Assembly (NCBI GenBank): GCA_002794775.1
Contig: NBAY01000026.1
Location: 248,001 to 312,000 of the forward strand
Reading direction: 5' to 3'
DNA from: Porodaedalea pini
Lineage: Eukaryota > Basidiomycota > Agaricomycetes > Hymenochaetales > Hymenochaetaceae
DNA length: 64,000 bases
The notes under the pieces were generated by a model, which was given only the letters and a program-made list of their open reading frames with translations, made no database searches and was not told where the DNA came from. Each line of letters opens with the position of its first letter. The first letter of the stretch is position 1. A program made the position numbers and the translations under genes. Positions 22,570 through 35,511 of the stretch are shown here, one piece after another.

Positions 22570-24422
22570 TCATGCGGCCACGGAACCAATGTTTGCCTTG
22601 AAGCGTACGGCATCGGCAGCACTCTTGGCTTTCAACGGCTGCACTGTCGGGGCACCGATGGCCTTCGCAATGCGATCGGAGAGCGATTGGTCGACAGCGG
22701 CAAAGACCGAGACTATAGAAGAGATCATGTGAGCGACTCATGAAAGAGTAAACGCATTGATAAAAACGTACGCTGCCTGGCGATCACCTCCTTGCTCTTG
22801 CAGTTCTTGATATGACCCGCGACATTACCGACAAGGTGGTCGCGCGCTGTGTCATCCATTGCCTTCTGGTATAGCGCACGTGGCTGCTCGAAGTCGACTG
22901 CACAGCGGCATAAGCATGGATGCAGGATTTACAAGGTCGCACACTCACGTTCAGTGATCTCGCTGAGGTCGGCTTGTGCGTGTCCAAGGAAAGCTTCGTG
23001 CTTCGCTCCGGCGTACGCCTTCTTCTTGTACGACAGCGGCTGAATGCTGCTTTGGTAGTTGGGGCGAGCACCTTGACTCACGAAAGTCGCCGGTCCATCG
23101 CGCTGGAAGTTCGCGATTGGCACGATCGGTGCGTTCACAGGCAACTGCTGGTAGTTTGCCCCGAGACGGTGGCGGTGCGTGTCCGGATACGAGAAGAGAC
23201 GGCTTTGCAAGACGGGATCCGCGGACGGCTCGATGCCGTGAACGAGATGACTCGGGCTGAACGCAACCTGCTCGATCTCCGCAAAGTAGTTTTGCACGTT
23301 CTCGTTCAGGACGATCTTGCCGACAGGCCGGAGCGGGAACTGGCTATGCGGCCAGACCTTCGTGAGGTCGAGAACGTTGTATCGGAACGACTCCGCCTGC
23401 GCGGGCGTCATCGTCTGCACGTACACGGTCCAGCTCGGGAACTTGCCGCTCTCGATCGCCTCGAAGAGCTGCTCCGTGCCGTAGTCGGGGTTCGAGCCGG
23501 CAAGCTCGCCGGCCTGCGCGTCCGTGAGCGTTTTGAATCCGCCGTCCGCGCGGACATGGACCTGCACGTAGTGGAATTCGCCCTTCGCATTGACGTACTT
23601 GAACGTGTGTCCAGAGTAGCCGTGCATGCGGTGGTAGCCGTCAGGAGTACCGCGGTCGGAGAAGAGGATCATCACTTGGTGGATCGACTCCGGATTTTGT
23701 GAGAGGTAGTCCTGGAATGGATTCAGTCGATGCACAGAATATCCAGGATGGTTCAACTCACCCAGAACATGTCAGCATCCTTCAAGTGCGTCTGCGGGTC
23801 GCGCTTCTGCGTGTGGATGAAGTGTGGGAACTTGGCTGGGTCACGGATGAAGAACACAGGCGTGTTATTGAATACCCAGTCCAAGTTGCCCTCTTCCGTT
23901 CGAATCTTGATAGCGAAGCCGCGCGGGTCGCGAGCAGTATCAGCCGATCCACTCTCACCTCCGACAGTCGAGAAACGCATGGTCAACTTCGCCTTCGTCC
24001 CGACCTTATCGAAAAGCTTGGCGCAAGTGAGGTCTGAGATGTCATGGGTCACTTCGAAGTAGCCGTGAGCGCCAGCACCCTTGGCGTGTACCACTCGTTC
24101 GGGGATACGCTCCCGGTCGAAATGAGCGAGGAGGTCGATGTGGTGGAAGTCTGCAGTTAAATAAGATTGACATTAGTAAGCGTGCAGCAACAAGTATTCG
24201 CCCCGATACTGAAGTCGTAGACGAGATGGTGAAACATCGAGGCAGCGAGATGAAAGTGGAGCACGGATAAAGAGTGACATTGGGACGAGTATACTCACCC
24301 TGCAGCAGAAGAGGGCCGATATTTCCTATACGCTCAGCTGCGTAAGGCTCGGCGACCGATGCACCATTAGAGGTAGTGTAGACTGCGCCGTCGTCCTCTT
24401 TGAAGATTTTAGCAGAAGGCAT
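22570..24422 (-). CDS. Catalase, small-subunit monofunctional type
   Basis: Exons (minus strand): 24422-24299, 24150-23762, 23711-22949, 22897-22772, 22712-22570. They sum to 1,545 nt, a 514-residue protein, normal for small-subunit haem catalases. All four introns (148, 50, 51, 59 bp) are GT-AG and in phase. It converts hydrogen peroxide to water and oxygen. Visible motifs are the distal His63 in [14 protein letters not shown], the conserved Asn136 in [10 protein letters not shown], and the proximal haem signature [14 protein letters not shown] with its axial Tyr. The C-terminus (NIGSVAA) has no SKL-type peroxisomal signal and there is no secretion signal, so a cytosolic location is likely. 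No damage is visible; this is the best-preserved gene between decayed neighbours. Confidence 0.97.
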
Positions 24423-24520
24423 GGTAGCGGATTGAGATCAAGAGTGGATTGTTCTGGAGAAGAGATATCGTCGCCGTCCGAGAAAGCTCGATAGAGTGCG
24501 AGATGGAAGCGCACAGGGGG

Positions 24521-24527
24521 TTATATA
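24521..24527 (-). promoter_or_regulatory. Candidate TATA box of the catalase gene
   Basis: TATATAA on the minus strand, about 100 bp upstream of the catalase ATG. Position and sequence suit a stress-inducible gene, but this is inference from sequence only. Confidence 0.5.
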
Positions 24528-27043
24528 CTGCAGACTGGTCATAGTCGTCTGTGTAAGAATCCAGGTGACTCTCCGAGAACACAGTCATCCTATTCTAAAC
24601 AACGCTTCCCGATTGGTCTGCGCCTTCTGCCTGATCGTGATCACGGGACTTCTAGTCACGTTTCGTCACCTGCTTTCTCTCCTATCTTCCAATCTTCTTC
24701 CTCAGAGTCATCTTACTCATTATTTACTCGATTTATTTCAACTTTCTTGCCTGACGTCGTCATTAGCAGGTGGGATAACGAACAAACGGGGCCAGCGCTT
24801 GCTCTGCATTCTTGTGTCTCGTGGACACGACCAGCAGTTCTTCAATTCAGTCATCTGGCCTCTTTTTCTCAGCGCGCATCTCAAGATACCTTCTCGTCCC
24901 ATGATGAGCCTCCTATTGCAGATAGAACGGGTGGGATGACCTCTGGGCTGCCATCTTCGATCCCCTTCGTGACCATCTAGACTCCGCAGTGCGCACCCGT
25001 GCTAGCTATCGCACACTGGAACTCAATAGTCTGCTCGTCGCTCCGACGCTTCGCACTCGTTCTGCGGTCACTATCGGAACTTGATCTATGTCCATTCAGC
25101 TTGTGGATCCTGGTCTCTCCGACTCGCAATTAATATTGTTTCTAAACACTTTCTCCGATCCTTTATTTATGACTCCCACGCCAACTGGCGCCATAACTTT
25201 AAAATAAAGCTGTGTAGGCGTTGCATTCCATATTTGTGGAGAATAAAAGCTCACAACTTCCGACAGAGCCCTTGTTCCAGGCATTCAAATTGCTTGCTCA
25301 GTCGTAACAGAAAATATGCGTTCGTGCGTCTCAGTGGCAGAATAACTTCAATAAGGGCTTTTCCATGCGCGAAAGATGTATGCATCCTAGTACAAATTTA
25401 GATGTGATAAATTGGTCGATCGCCCTTCCATATACGCAACGTTCTTCACGCTTCCCTTCTCCATCACTTCGCTTCCATGGCGTCTGTCAGCCGTCTTCAA
25501 CCGTGCATCGACACGCTTGCTATCCGGGCCGTGATGGAATGGCGTGGAATCTTTACTAATACTATCTTCTTTGCATGCTTAACTGGAAAATGCCAAGATG
25601 TGCAGAGTCAGCTTTCCTGATGCATATAATTCTATAGGGAATAGAACTAATAGCGCACTTGTTAGACCATTCGTTGTGAACTCAACTTCGGGAGCCGTGC
25701 CTTGAATCTCCAAACTCTCGGTAGCTTCACAACAAAGCATCCGGTTAGAGCCAAAGATGATAAATGAGATGAAAAGATGGATTCATCATCTCATGTTCTT
25801 CCACTGTCATCGGCGTTATCATTTTGCAGGGATTCATGATGGCAGTACTAGTGTCTTTCATGTTGCCTGTCAAAAGAGGCCGTAACAGAGCTCAATATCA
25901 TGATGATGCAATACCTCGAGTCCCGGGTGCTGGAATAAGCTCGTGACGCAGTACCCTTCATTCTTCTATCCGAACTGTATACGTGGTCGCCTTCTTTCAA
26001 TTTCTGAAGTGAGGGGTAGAGAGGGCTTCTATTTATACACAATACTTGTTGCTGTCAACAAACATATAGCTCTGCGGAAGCATACATGAAACGCTTCATT
26101 AGCGTCGTACTAGCCGCCACATACACAGTGGAAGACCAAGTCGACCAGTTGAAGGGGAAAGAGCGCTCTTATAATTTGCTCCTGGAGCTGACATCAGCTC
26201 TGCCTCTCTAATAAGTAACTGAAGGATACTTTCAGAAGAAAGTCTTTGTTCAGTTCGGTACGCCCCTCCATCATGTTGTATTGTTTTACAGCTTATGAGA
26301 TGCCGAGTCGAAAATGCCCAATAATCACACATTTTTACAGAAGAAATAAAAGTCAAGAAATATAGAGTAGTGACCGACCCAGCAATGAAATATTATATGG
26401 CTGTTGTATTGTGACCATGTTGGACGATACAAATTACTTTCAAGTGATCGAATAATTGGATGGTTTGGAAATATGAGAGGATCAAGCCTGACGGAACGAA
26501 GCTCGTTCACCTAGAGAGGTTAAATTCAGTAACAAAGCTGGCATATCATTTAAAATATACGTGCTCTAAACATATACTATTCAAGTATCAGTCAATAGGC
26601 TCTCATGAATCACCCGACCTTCAGTGTATCAATATTGATGTTCTCTGAAAAGTTCCAAGTAAAGCATTCACGCTTGAATGTGCTAATCATACTACTTCTG
26701 AGGTTTATGCGGCTTCTCCCTATGCAGTAGTAGTGGGTATCTGGGAGCGGAACAAATCGTGTTCCGTGGCAACTTTGAACGGCCTGGCAGTTTCCGAGTC
26801 CGACTGACGCGACGCGCGTCGCAACCACGTGATACAGGTATACTGATTAACTCCGAGTTACCCGACTGCCGCTTGCGCTGTGCGTGCACACAATCCACTT
26901 CAAGAAGCTATCATGCACCGTGCACAGGCTCAAGCTTCTTTGATGAATGTCAATTATACGACTTTTATGATGGTCAGACAGACTTGGACCGTATCTACCA
27001 CCGCCGTGTGACTTTCAAGTTAGGCCCCACCGACGCTCTGCGC
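24528..27043. other. Intergenic region
   Basis: About 2.5 kb with no supported gene. The first part is the catalase upstream region. The last ~130 bp before 27044 may be coding or leader for the next gene: its frame is open without an ATG, and the stretch FKLGPTDALR has a counterpart (FKLGPVDAQR) upstream of the duplicated copy at about 31300. Confidence 0.4.
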
Positions 27044-30000
27044 ATGGATCCAGAGCATTTTGCACCTGGTGCATCAGCTGAAAATTACGACCTTAAGGCG
27101 GAGAGCTTGCACGATAGACACGTAACAGAGCAAAGGGGGTCAGTCCAGATCGTCATTGAGCCAGGCTCGCACGACGCGATTGGTTTGGAAACCAGCAGCA
27201 AGCAATTGGCAGCGCCTGTGCGCGAATCTGCTCCGGAGACACGGGAACGGGTGGTAACGGTAGGAGAGGCGGAGCGAGACGACGAAAGCTGGAAGCGTAT
27301 GTGATAGACCATTCCTTCATTACGCTGTTTGTTTTGTGCTCACTGTGGTTCATTTGCAACATTTCGTGTCCAGATCCATTACGTCCAGAGCTCCGCCAGG
27401 ACAGACAGGCAGATTATGAAGACCCTTCGATTTTGGTTGAAGAAGGCGTTGATCGAGAGCTGCTCTCGACGACCGCGTCATATTCATCATTCTATGGTTT
27501 GTGCATGTTCCTCCTGTGACTTGAAGAAAGGTCTGATCGTCTACTCGTGATATATTTTTTCGTTAGACATATCTACTTCTCGCCGGCCTGTGCGTCCTAC
27601 GTATTACCATCAGGCCGAAGAGATCAATATGCTCGACATGATACATGCCCTGCGTCGCAAAAGAAGGTTGGAAGCTGGTGGAGCACCCCCTGATGGAAAA
27701 ACTCGCATTCCATCGCCAGTCGAAATTGCTCCGTTTGCGGACACACTCTATGACGACATTCCCGGTCCTGCAGAATATCATCGATTTTACTGGTATCTAA
27801 AGCCTTTTAATTAACTTCCCGTAAGCTAATGTCCCTATACAGGACCTGCATGGAACTCAAAAGCGAGGTGTGCATACTTATGTCAAACAATATCCAGTTG
27901 TGTGCCAACTGATGTTACTCCGTAGCTCATACGACTCGATTTTGCCCTTCGATCTGTCGGTTCCAGTGGGCCAGGTATACAGGCCACAAACTCGGTCAAA
28001 TTAGCACTGAGGAGGCTGCGTGACCTGTACGGGACAAATACGTCTGCGCTTTTCCCGCGGGATGTCAACGTTAAGATGTATAGTCGTAAGTAATTGTTCT
28101 AAAGTTCGTTTCTTATGAATCGTACTAAATGAAGTGTTGTGGAAAGCTGGCGGAACGCGTGCTTATCTGACAGATTTTTCTCTCATCTTTAATGACTTTG
28201 GAGATGCTCTGGACGAACTGGCACGAGCGTTGCATGACTTCAACACCGTGTATCACGACGAGAAGCTCATGCTTCAATTATTCTCTTTACATAGCCGATT
28301 CAAGGTCAACTTTATTATAATTTCTCCGAGTAGCTGATTAAATCAATATGTTCTGCTCTCCAGGCAGAAGCAGGTGCGATCTCTTTGGGTAAAGGTACTT
28401 AATGTCCACGCAAGCTACTGCTCGACAGCGATCACTGAGCATGAATTAGGTTACCCTCCCGACCCCGATGAATTAAGCGTAGATATACAAGTTCTACTTG
28501 AAGATTGGGTGGAGAGCGCGATTTCTTCCTTGATAGACGCAATAAAGACGTTCCATGAAAAGGGTATGTCCTAATAATCCCATCTGACGATTGTGGGGAC
28601 GGGAAATATAAATCCAATTTCTATAGGTGTTCCTGCTATCCTTTACACACAGAATAACACTTCATCTGGTTACCTTAACATGACGACGATCGCATTCTTT
28701 CTTTCTGGAACGACGGCGTCTATGCTCCAGATCACTACAGGTGGGAATACGAGCCCCTCAGGCGTTGCAGCAAACACGTTTCTACTCTCTTCACTGGTAT
28801 TCAGTGTCGGATCAGCCGTGAGCAGCTTGCTTGTCATGGGATGGCACAAGTCCATAGTGTCAGTCCTCACTGTTGATTCTACTTTTTCCGTGCGCCAACT
28901 GACAGTCACCAGTCGCGTGCCAGACGGTTCTCTTCCACTTTGGCTCAAGGCTTGGTTGAATGCTGGCCCTATGGTCTCTCTCCTCATTGCTGGAGCCTTC
29001 TTTGTCGTCGCTTTGTGCCTTTTTGCGTTTTCTTCTGGACAGGTATGTTGTCCCCTCTTATCGTCGTACCGCGCATATTGTATCTAAGGCACCTCCTCTA
29101 GCACACAGTGACGTCTGCGATCACTGTCTTATTCTCAGGCATTCACGCGTCTGGCCTTCTGTTCCTCACTGGCTATCTTATCTTGGAGAAATGGAAGTTT
29201 CGTCAGAATGCAGGCTCTGTTGGCAGAGATCTGACGAGGGACTCTCTCACACTATCCATCCTAGAATGGGCGAACAATTTTTTTGTGTCGCTGAAACGGA
29301 TGCGGGTTTCGGAAGGCCATTTCAGCGTTGATCAGGCTGAATCAGGTCGGGAGTTGGGAACAGACCTGTCGGCTCAAGCTCTTGGCTCGGAGAAAAATCA
29401 GGAGTCTGAAACAGCGCTGCTGAACTCACGTGCGGTATGGCATGCGCTTTCGGACGAGAAGTTTCTCTTGAACAGTACATTCCCATTCAGTGACGATGAC
29501 GACGGCGAGTCGCCATGGCGCTTTCAGCCTTACAGGCTACATTCAGGAATGATCAGAGATCCATTCCTACCGGGTGTTCGGAGACAGACTCGCGGGCCAA
29601 GACAGGCCCGCTGTCCATCTCAGGCCAGTGCGCAATCGTCTGGCAGAGCTCCCGCCGAAGGCCGAGATGCGACTATCATGAACGAAGCCTTTCGTAAGGT
29701 GCTGCGGAAACCAGAATTACCTGGTCAACCTCTGAATGAGCCAATGCTGCATCGTTCACGAAGTTCCCCCTCGTATTGTACGCGACTTGAACCCACAGAT
29801 GAAGACCGTAAACTCTCTCTTTCGAAACTGGGTGGTTCTAGGATCCGTCGTTCACGAAGCCAACCATCATATAACACAAGAGGTGAATTAAACGATCCCT
29901 TTACTGCCCATGAACACGAAGGAAAGACAGTCTCTACAAGGTCAGATGCGACTGCGCAGTTACTCGAGTGGAAATCCCAACCTCTTCCGACCCCTTCAAA

Positions 30001-30643
30001 ACCCTTTGAGCTTAGTGCCGAGCTGTCCGACAAACCGCGATATTCTCCAGGTGGCACGTGCGAACCTGCGTCCTTCGACCACGAGTCACATCCGAAGAGG
30101 GACGACGACGTTTCTTCGAACGCCCATGAGTCGCAAAGCCACCATATACTCGAAGAGGATATCTACCAACCGCGTATCGAGGAGAGTCATCCTGTCGCAA
30201 TGGCGTTCCAGAACTGGGAGGAACATCAGGAGAGCGTTTATGATCCATGTAGCCCCCTTGATAGCACAAGGCGTGGACGAATTCGAGGACGCCCGCGGCC
30301 ATTATCCCCCGAATGCGGGGGATCTCAGCCGCGAATTTTCACAGACATACCGCAAGAGACTGCCGAAATGCTAGACCGAATCTCTAGGATGAGGAAACCA
30401 CGCTTAGGGAATGATCCAGGCGTTAGTGTAGAGCACGCAGCGGGTCGCCGTAACGGGACAGATGCTGTTGACCATCCGTACTACCGTCGTCCAAGGCGTT
30501 ATCGTCGGTTTGAATACAACGACCTGCGTCCGCATTTATCATCGGACCCACAATCTGGAAATGTGCAAGCCGCAGCCTCGTTTCTTCCCAACGCTTCACG
30601 TGTTCGCGCTTCCCGTGTAGAAACTCCACCCAGACCTCGGTAG
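27044..30643 (+). CDS. Uncharacterised basidiomycete four-helix membrane protein
   Basis: Exons: 27044-27296, 27374-27496, 27567-27792, 27843-27867 (25 nt), 27926-28085, 28135-28304, 28364-28394 (or only to 28373), 28429-28563, 28627-28858, 28913-29042, 29102-30643. Phases fit throughout (3,027 nt, 1,008 residues). The N-terminal half is soluble and mostly helical (PGPAEYHRFYW, ALRRLRDLYG, LQLFSLHSRFK). Four hydrophobic segments follow: MTTIAFFLSGTTASM, FLLSSLVFSVGSAVSSLL, SLLIAGAFFVVALCLFAF and ITVLFSGIHASGLLFLTGYL. The C-terminal ~400 residues are a charged, Ser/Pro-rich cytosolic tail containing repeated SRSSPSY/SRSQPSY motifs. I do not know the function. The start is the first ATG in frame; an upstream exon is possible. 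A damaged copy lies 4.3 kb downstream. Confidence 0.82.
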
Positions 30644-31326
30644 GATGACCGCAATGGCTTGTGCGACAGCTTGCGTGTACTATGTACGGTCTCTCCCGCA
30701 AATGGCAAGATTAGCTAAAGCACGGACTTGTTACCCCCAATGTATCATTTCTCTTCAGCGTACGTTATACCCAAATAGGAAAGCAGACGGCGGTTTGCAG
30801 TGATCACGTGTGGCAAGCCGATATACCGACATACATATGAAGAGGATATAGGGACCTTCAATATTAATGATGATAGACCTCCTTGAGCGTGAAGATGATT
30901 TGCCTACTACTGAATAAAAAGCACACATGTATTCTTGATATTACTTTACTAGTATTTTATTTTTATTTTTATTTTTATTTATTGCATAACGCTCTTATAA
31001 GGGGCCTCCGAGTCCCTGCGTTATGTCTATGCAGCATTACCGTTACGGTGCAGCCGTACAGTCCTGCCACAGTACTTACTACTTAGTGCCTGGATCTTAT
31101 GCCGCGACACATCGTAGTCACGTGGTGGTCATGGACTAGGAAAAGTTATCCTTTCAGAGTGCGCACAATTCTATCTCAAATTCGCCATCATGGATCATGC
31201 ACTGCCTCGAAGTTCTGCGTTGAATGTCGAATACACGATTCTGGAGGAGACCACCCACCTATTTCTACAGCCGTCTTCAGAGTTTCCCAAAACTTCAAGC
31301 TAGGACCTGTTGATGCTCAGCGAGCA
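30644..31326. other. Intergenic region with a TTTTA microsatellite
   Basis: It separates the membrane-protein gene from its dead copy. An A/T-rich TTTTA/TTTTTA run lies at about 30954-30983. The stretch 31190-31326 resembles the DNA upstream of the intact copy. Confidence 0.5.
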
Positions 31327-32521
31327 TGAATTCGGAACGTTCCAGTTCCGCACCTGCGAGTCGCAGAGCAACACAACTTTGCAATCGTGAGGCAGAAAAC
31401 AAACTTAACGCACATGCAGTAGTAGGAAGTGGATCTGCACACCCCGAGTCTAGCTCTCGCGATGCGACTGACCTAAAGGCCAGAAGTGAACATTCAGTTG
31501 CGCTAGCACACGAATTTGTTGCGGTGACATGAAAGCAAGTAGGCATTGTTGAAGGAGAAGAGAGGGCTGGGAGTGATGATGTCAACGGTGAATAGCGTGT
31601 GTGGTCCACCTTTTCTAAACAAGTTTTACTGACTATGCCGCTTTTGGCGCATCGCTCGTTGTCCATGCGCACGTGCACCAGTCGTCTTAAGACCTCACGA
31701 GATTGAACGGGAGATTTATAAAAATCATTGGGTCTCAATTGGTATGTTGGCAGCGAGAATCAAGTTGGTGCTCTCTGATGCGCATGACTAAGGCAAGAAG
31801 ACTATGGTGCAAAGTCTCCCTTGCCGTCGACTCGGAGCTTATCAAATTTATCTATACTTGGTTCACAATTTGTCGCAATTTGTTTTGATGTCAAAGGAAA
31901 AATCTGAACATTTGTGTGGTTGTTTCTTCAGGCCCTTGTCTTCAGCTGCCCGCGAATTGTGCAACTTCTCAAGTAAACCAAGAGGAACCGTGCATCAACA
32001 CGCTCTCGATTACCCACTCTCTCGGCCATGAAAGTGAGATGGAAGCCAACGGCTCGATAAGTCATCAAATCCCACCCATCCAATCCTTGCCAGCCTCATC
32101 ATTTGAAAAGATCCGTTCCATGTGTGAGTCACCCGAGGTCTACCTGTTCCTAGTAACGAGGCTACATTGATGTTGCATTGTACCCATGAATGCAGCTCCT
32201 GATAATATTCCCGGACCAGCTTATTACAACCGTTTTTACTGGTGTACAGCATCACTTGAACAAAATTCTGTAAGCTACGCTAAACTCATTCTTCAGGAAC
32301 TGCATGGAACTCAAAAGTGAGGTGTGTATCTGTCCGCCAAATAGAGTTACGTATAATATCGGCTTATGTTGTTCTGTAGCTTATATGGCTTGATTTTTCC
32401 CTTCGTTCTGTCGGTTCTGGTGGGCCCGGTGTACAAGCCACACACTTAGTCAAATTAGCACTGAGGAGGCTACGTGACTTGTATGGGACAAACACGTCTG
32501 CACTTTTCCCGTGCAATATTA

Positions 32522-33370
32522 CAGCCATTTTCATAAGTCCTGCGACACGTGCATGTCACGTGAAGTGAGCCGCGTCAGAGCCAAAGTGTTGAAAAATTAG
32601 AATGAATGCCTATTTTCTCTGTGAATTCTGCACAGTACCTGCTCATTAAGTACTCAAAAAAAAGGCACAGTTCTCAGGAGAAGAAATATGTAAAATAGGG
32701 AGCAATAAATTGACTGTGTAGGTGGGTGGAGATCAAACAAGTGCAGCTGGTCTGTTCTCTCACCCATTTCCACTGAGATTCAAAAATTATGGCTCCCCTA
32801 CATCTACCTATAAAATTCTTTCCTGTATCTGTAAATTAAGTATATGACTATACCAACATCTCCTGAAAGTTTGAAGCCAATCCATTCAGTATTCATGGTG
32901 CAGCAGCAAGATTTGTGTTCCACTTCAAGCTCTTTCCACCCTCCTTTTCTCACAACAGGTCTTGCAGAGTAGAACACAAATCTTGCTGCTGCACCATGAA
33001 TACTGAATGGATTGGCTTCAAACTTTCAGGAGATGTTGGTATAGTCATATACTTAATTTAAAGACACAGGAAAGAATTTTATAGGTAGATTTAGGGGAGC
33101 CATAATTTTTGAATCTCGGTGGAAATGGGTGAGAGAACAGACCAGCTGCACTTGTTTGATCTCCACCCACCTACACAGTCAATTTATTGCTCCCTATTTT
33201 ACATATTTCTTCTCCTGAGAACCGTGCCTTTTTTTTAAGTACTTAATGAGCAGGTTCTGTGCAGAATTCACAGAGAAAATAGGCATTCATTCTAATTTTT
33301 CAACACTTTGGCTCTGACGCGGCTCACTTCACGTGACATGCACGTGTCGCAGGACTTATGAAAATGGCTG
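32522..33370. mobile_element. Foldback (long-TIR) element, copy 1
   Basis: 849 bp made of two 399-bp arms (32522-32920 and 32972-33370) that are near-perfect reverse complements around a 51-bp loop. It starts CAGCCATTTTCATAAG and ends in the reverse complement. A TA dinucleotide flanks both ends (32520-32521, 33371-33372). Removing the element with one TA restores alignment to exon 5 of the intact gene at 28.0 kb. TA duplication suits the Tc1/mariner group, so this is probably a non-autonomous element moved in trans. It has no coding capacity. RNA from it would fold into a long hairpin. Confidence 0.9.
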
Positions 33371-34193
33371 TAACGTTAAGATGTATAGTTGTGAGTAGTT
33401 GTTTCAGAGTTTAATTCTTATGAATTGTACTAAATAAGGTGTTGCGGAAAGCTACCAGATCACGTGCTTATCTGACAGATGTTTCTCTTATTTTCAATGA
33501 TTTCAGAGTTGCTCTGGACAAACTGGCATGAGTGTTGCATGACTTCAACACCATGTATCATGACGAGAGGCTCATGCTTCAACTATTCTCCTTGCATAGC
33601 CGATTCAAGGTCAGCTTTATGGTGATCTCTGAATAATTGCTTGACTCAATGCATTGATCTCTTCAGGCAGAGGAAACTGCCATCTCTCTGCGCAAAGGTA
33701 GTTGAGAACCATGCCATCTGCTTTGGCACATTGATGATCACTGAACATGAACTAGACTATCATTTCCCCTCTGACAAGCTGAGTGCAAAGATGCAAGCCA
33801 TGCTTGAGGAATGGGTGGAGGATGCAATCACTTCCTTGACAGATGTGGTATGAACATTCCATGAAAAAGGTCAAGAGACTCCTCTGAGATCTGTGCCAAT
33901 GGGGAGATCTGATTCAGATTCTACAGGTGTTCCCGTGATTCAGAATGCACAGAATAACACATTGTCTCACTATCTTAACATGACGACCATTGCGTTCTTT
34001 CTTTCCGGGACAATGGCATCAATGCTCCAGATCTCTGCGAATGAGACTACAAGTCCCCTCGGTGTTGCCGCTAACACTTATCTATTCACATCACTGGTAT
34101 TCAGTGTCAGATCGGCAGTGAACAGCCTGCTTGTTGGTGGTTGACGTAAGTTGATAGTGTAAGCCTGTACTTTGGCTCCTTTTGTAATAGATA

Positions 34194-35511
34194 CCAGCCC
34201 TGGAGTTCCCGGCTTCACCGGGAACTCCACTGGCTATCAATCCGAGTTTTTTAGGCATTGCTTAATCTGAGTTTTTTTGGTTCTTTAGACTTAATTAATG
34301 CAATTTCTCACTCTAAATGCTATACCTATTCAAAGTTCCTTTCTGGCCATCAGTCTAAGCTCTTGGAATAATGCTTCATCTTAGTTCACATGATTCTTCA
34401 ATTGCAAACCTATATATCTCACATACACATGCTTGAAGGCAATCTGAAAATTTATTGTATGACATTCTGTTTACAACAAAACCTCACTAAATACAATATT
34501 GGTTGTTGAGAACTTGAAGATAGAATAAGTCTCCTTCAATGGAGAGACATAGTGCATAATACCTGCTTCTCATGTCTTCATTTAAAATAGAAAGGATATT
34601 CTTTATACAATATAGATACTATGTTAGGACACTTTATATTATATTCATAAAAAACTATAGGTGTAGGTCTGCTAGAGTATTCTCATCACTTCTAACATGT
34701 TGCTGACTTCCTATACATCATGACTTGACTCTTATATATTGAGTGTCTGACATTCCAAGACACAAACTCTGAAACACAACTATGCAGCTGTACCACAATT
34801 ATGAGGAGTCCAAGTCCAAGACTCAGTGGCAGCCTCCAGACCTCTGGAGTCTGGCACATTATGTTCAGTTCATGCCCTTTTCACATTCTCTTTACTGCCC
34901 AACTCATCCAAAGCTTATATGCACTTATACTGAGTTGTGCTATGTATACTCTGGCATGAGCCAGACCAATGATTTACATATTCTGAGAGTAATTCTCAAT
35001 GGACTCCAATTGGTTGGTTTCTACTGAAATTTATTTTATAATACACATGGAGAAGATAGCAGAATATTTTTATAATTGACTTATTTTTTCAGCATTTTTC
35101 CTAACTTTTTCTTGTGAGGAATGAGTTGTTTGATCTTAGAGTATAAAATTGATTGTAGATCATTCGCATGCTGCTGCTTTAGAATTACCACTTTTAGCCA
35201 TCAAATCTCTGAGAGAGGAGCATTATTTAATTAAATTATTCTTTCCCTGATTTTTGCAATTTTTTTTTTTCATATTTTTTACAATTTTTTTATGTGCATT
35301 GATTGAGGCTAGAGAGCAGTCTGCTCACGGATGTGTGCACATGTGCAGACATCATGTGATGATCTGCATGTTGCCGCTTTGAGCCATCAAAATTTTTGGA
35401 GCTGGCCGGAACATGTGGCAACCAAAAAAGGAAAAAGGAAGCATCAAGAAGTTGAAAGTCCGAATTTAGTCAGCTTGTGGCTATGTAAAAGTAGGGAGTT
35501 GCATTTGTATA
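34194..35511 (-). mobile_element. Helitron-like non-autonomous element, copy A
   Basis: Read on the minus strand it runs from TATACAAATGC (35511) to GGGCTGG (34194), 1,318 bp. It is the same sequence as 42659-43979 in opposite orientation. Ten bases before the 3' end lies a hairpin (GGAGTTCCCGG, 5-base loop, CCGGGAACTCC), followed by CTGG, which fits the Helitron CTRR end. The base before the element is A and the base after is T, as for Helitron insertion, with no target duplication. The 5' end is TA rather than the canonical TC. It contains no Rep/helicase ORF. It sits within the dead membrane-protein copy. Confidence 0.6.

Noticed and set aside
22920..23702. 260-codon plus-strand ORF
   Set aside because: Antisense to the largest catalase exon; mirrors its GC-rich codon structure.
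28593..29087. 164-codon ORF reading through intron 8 of the membrane-protein gene
   Set aside because: Intron 28859-28912 is 54 bp with no stop, so the frame stays open by chance; consensus splice sites favour removal.
34782..35027. Short plus-strand ORFs inside the Helitron-like element, and their mirror in copy B
   Set aside because: No similarity to Rep or helicase motifs and not conserved as frames between copies.
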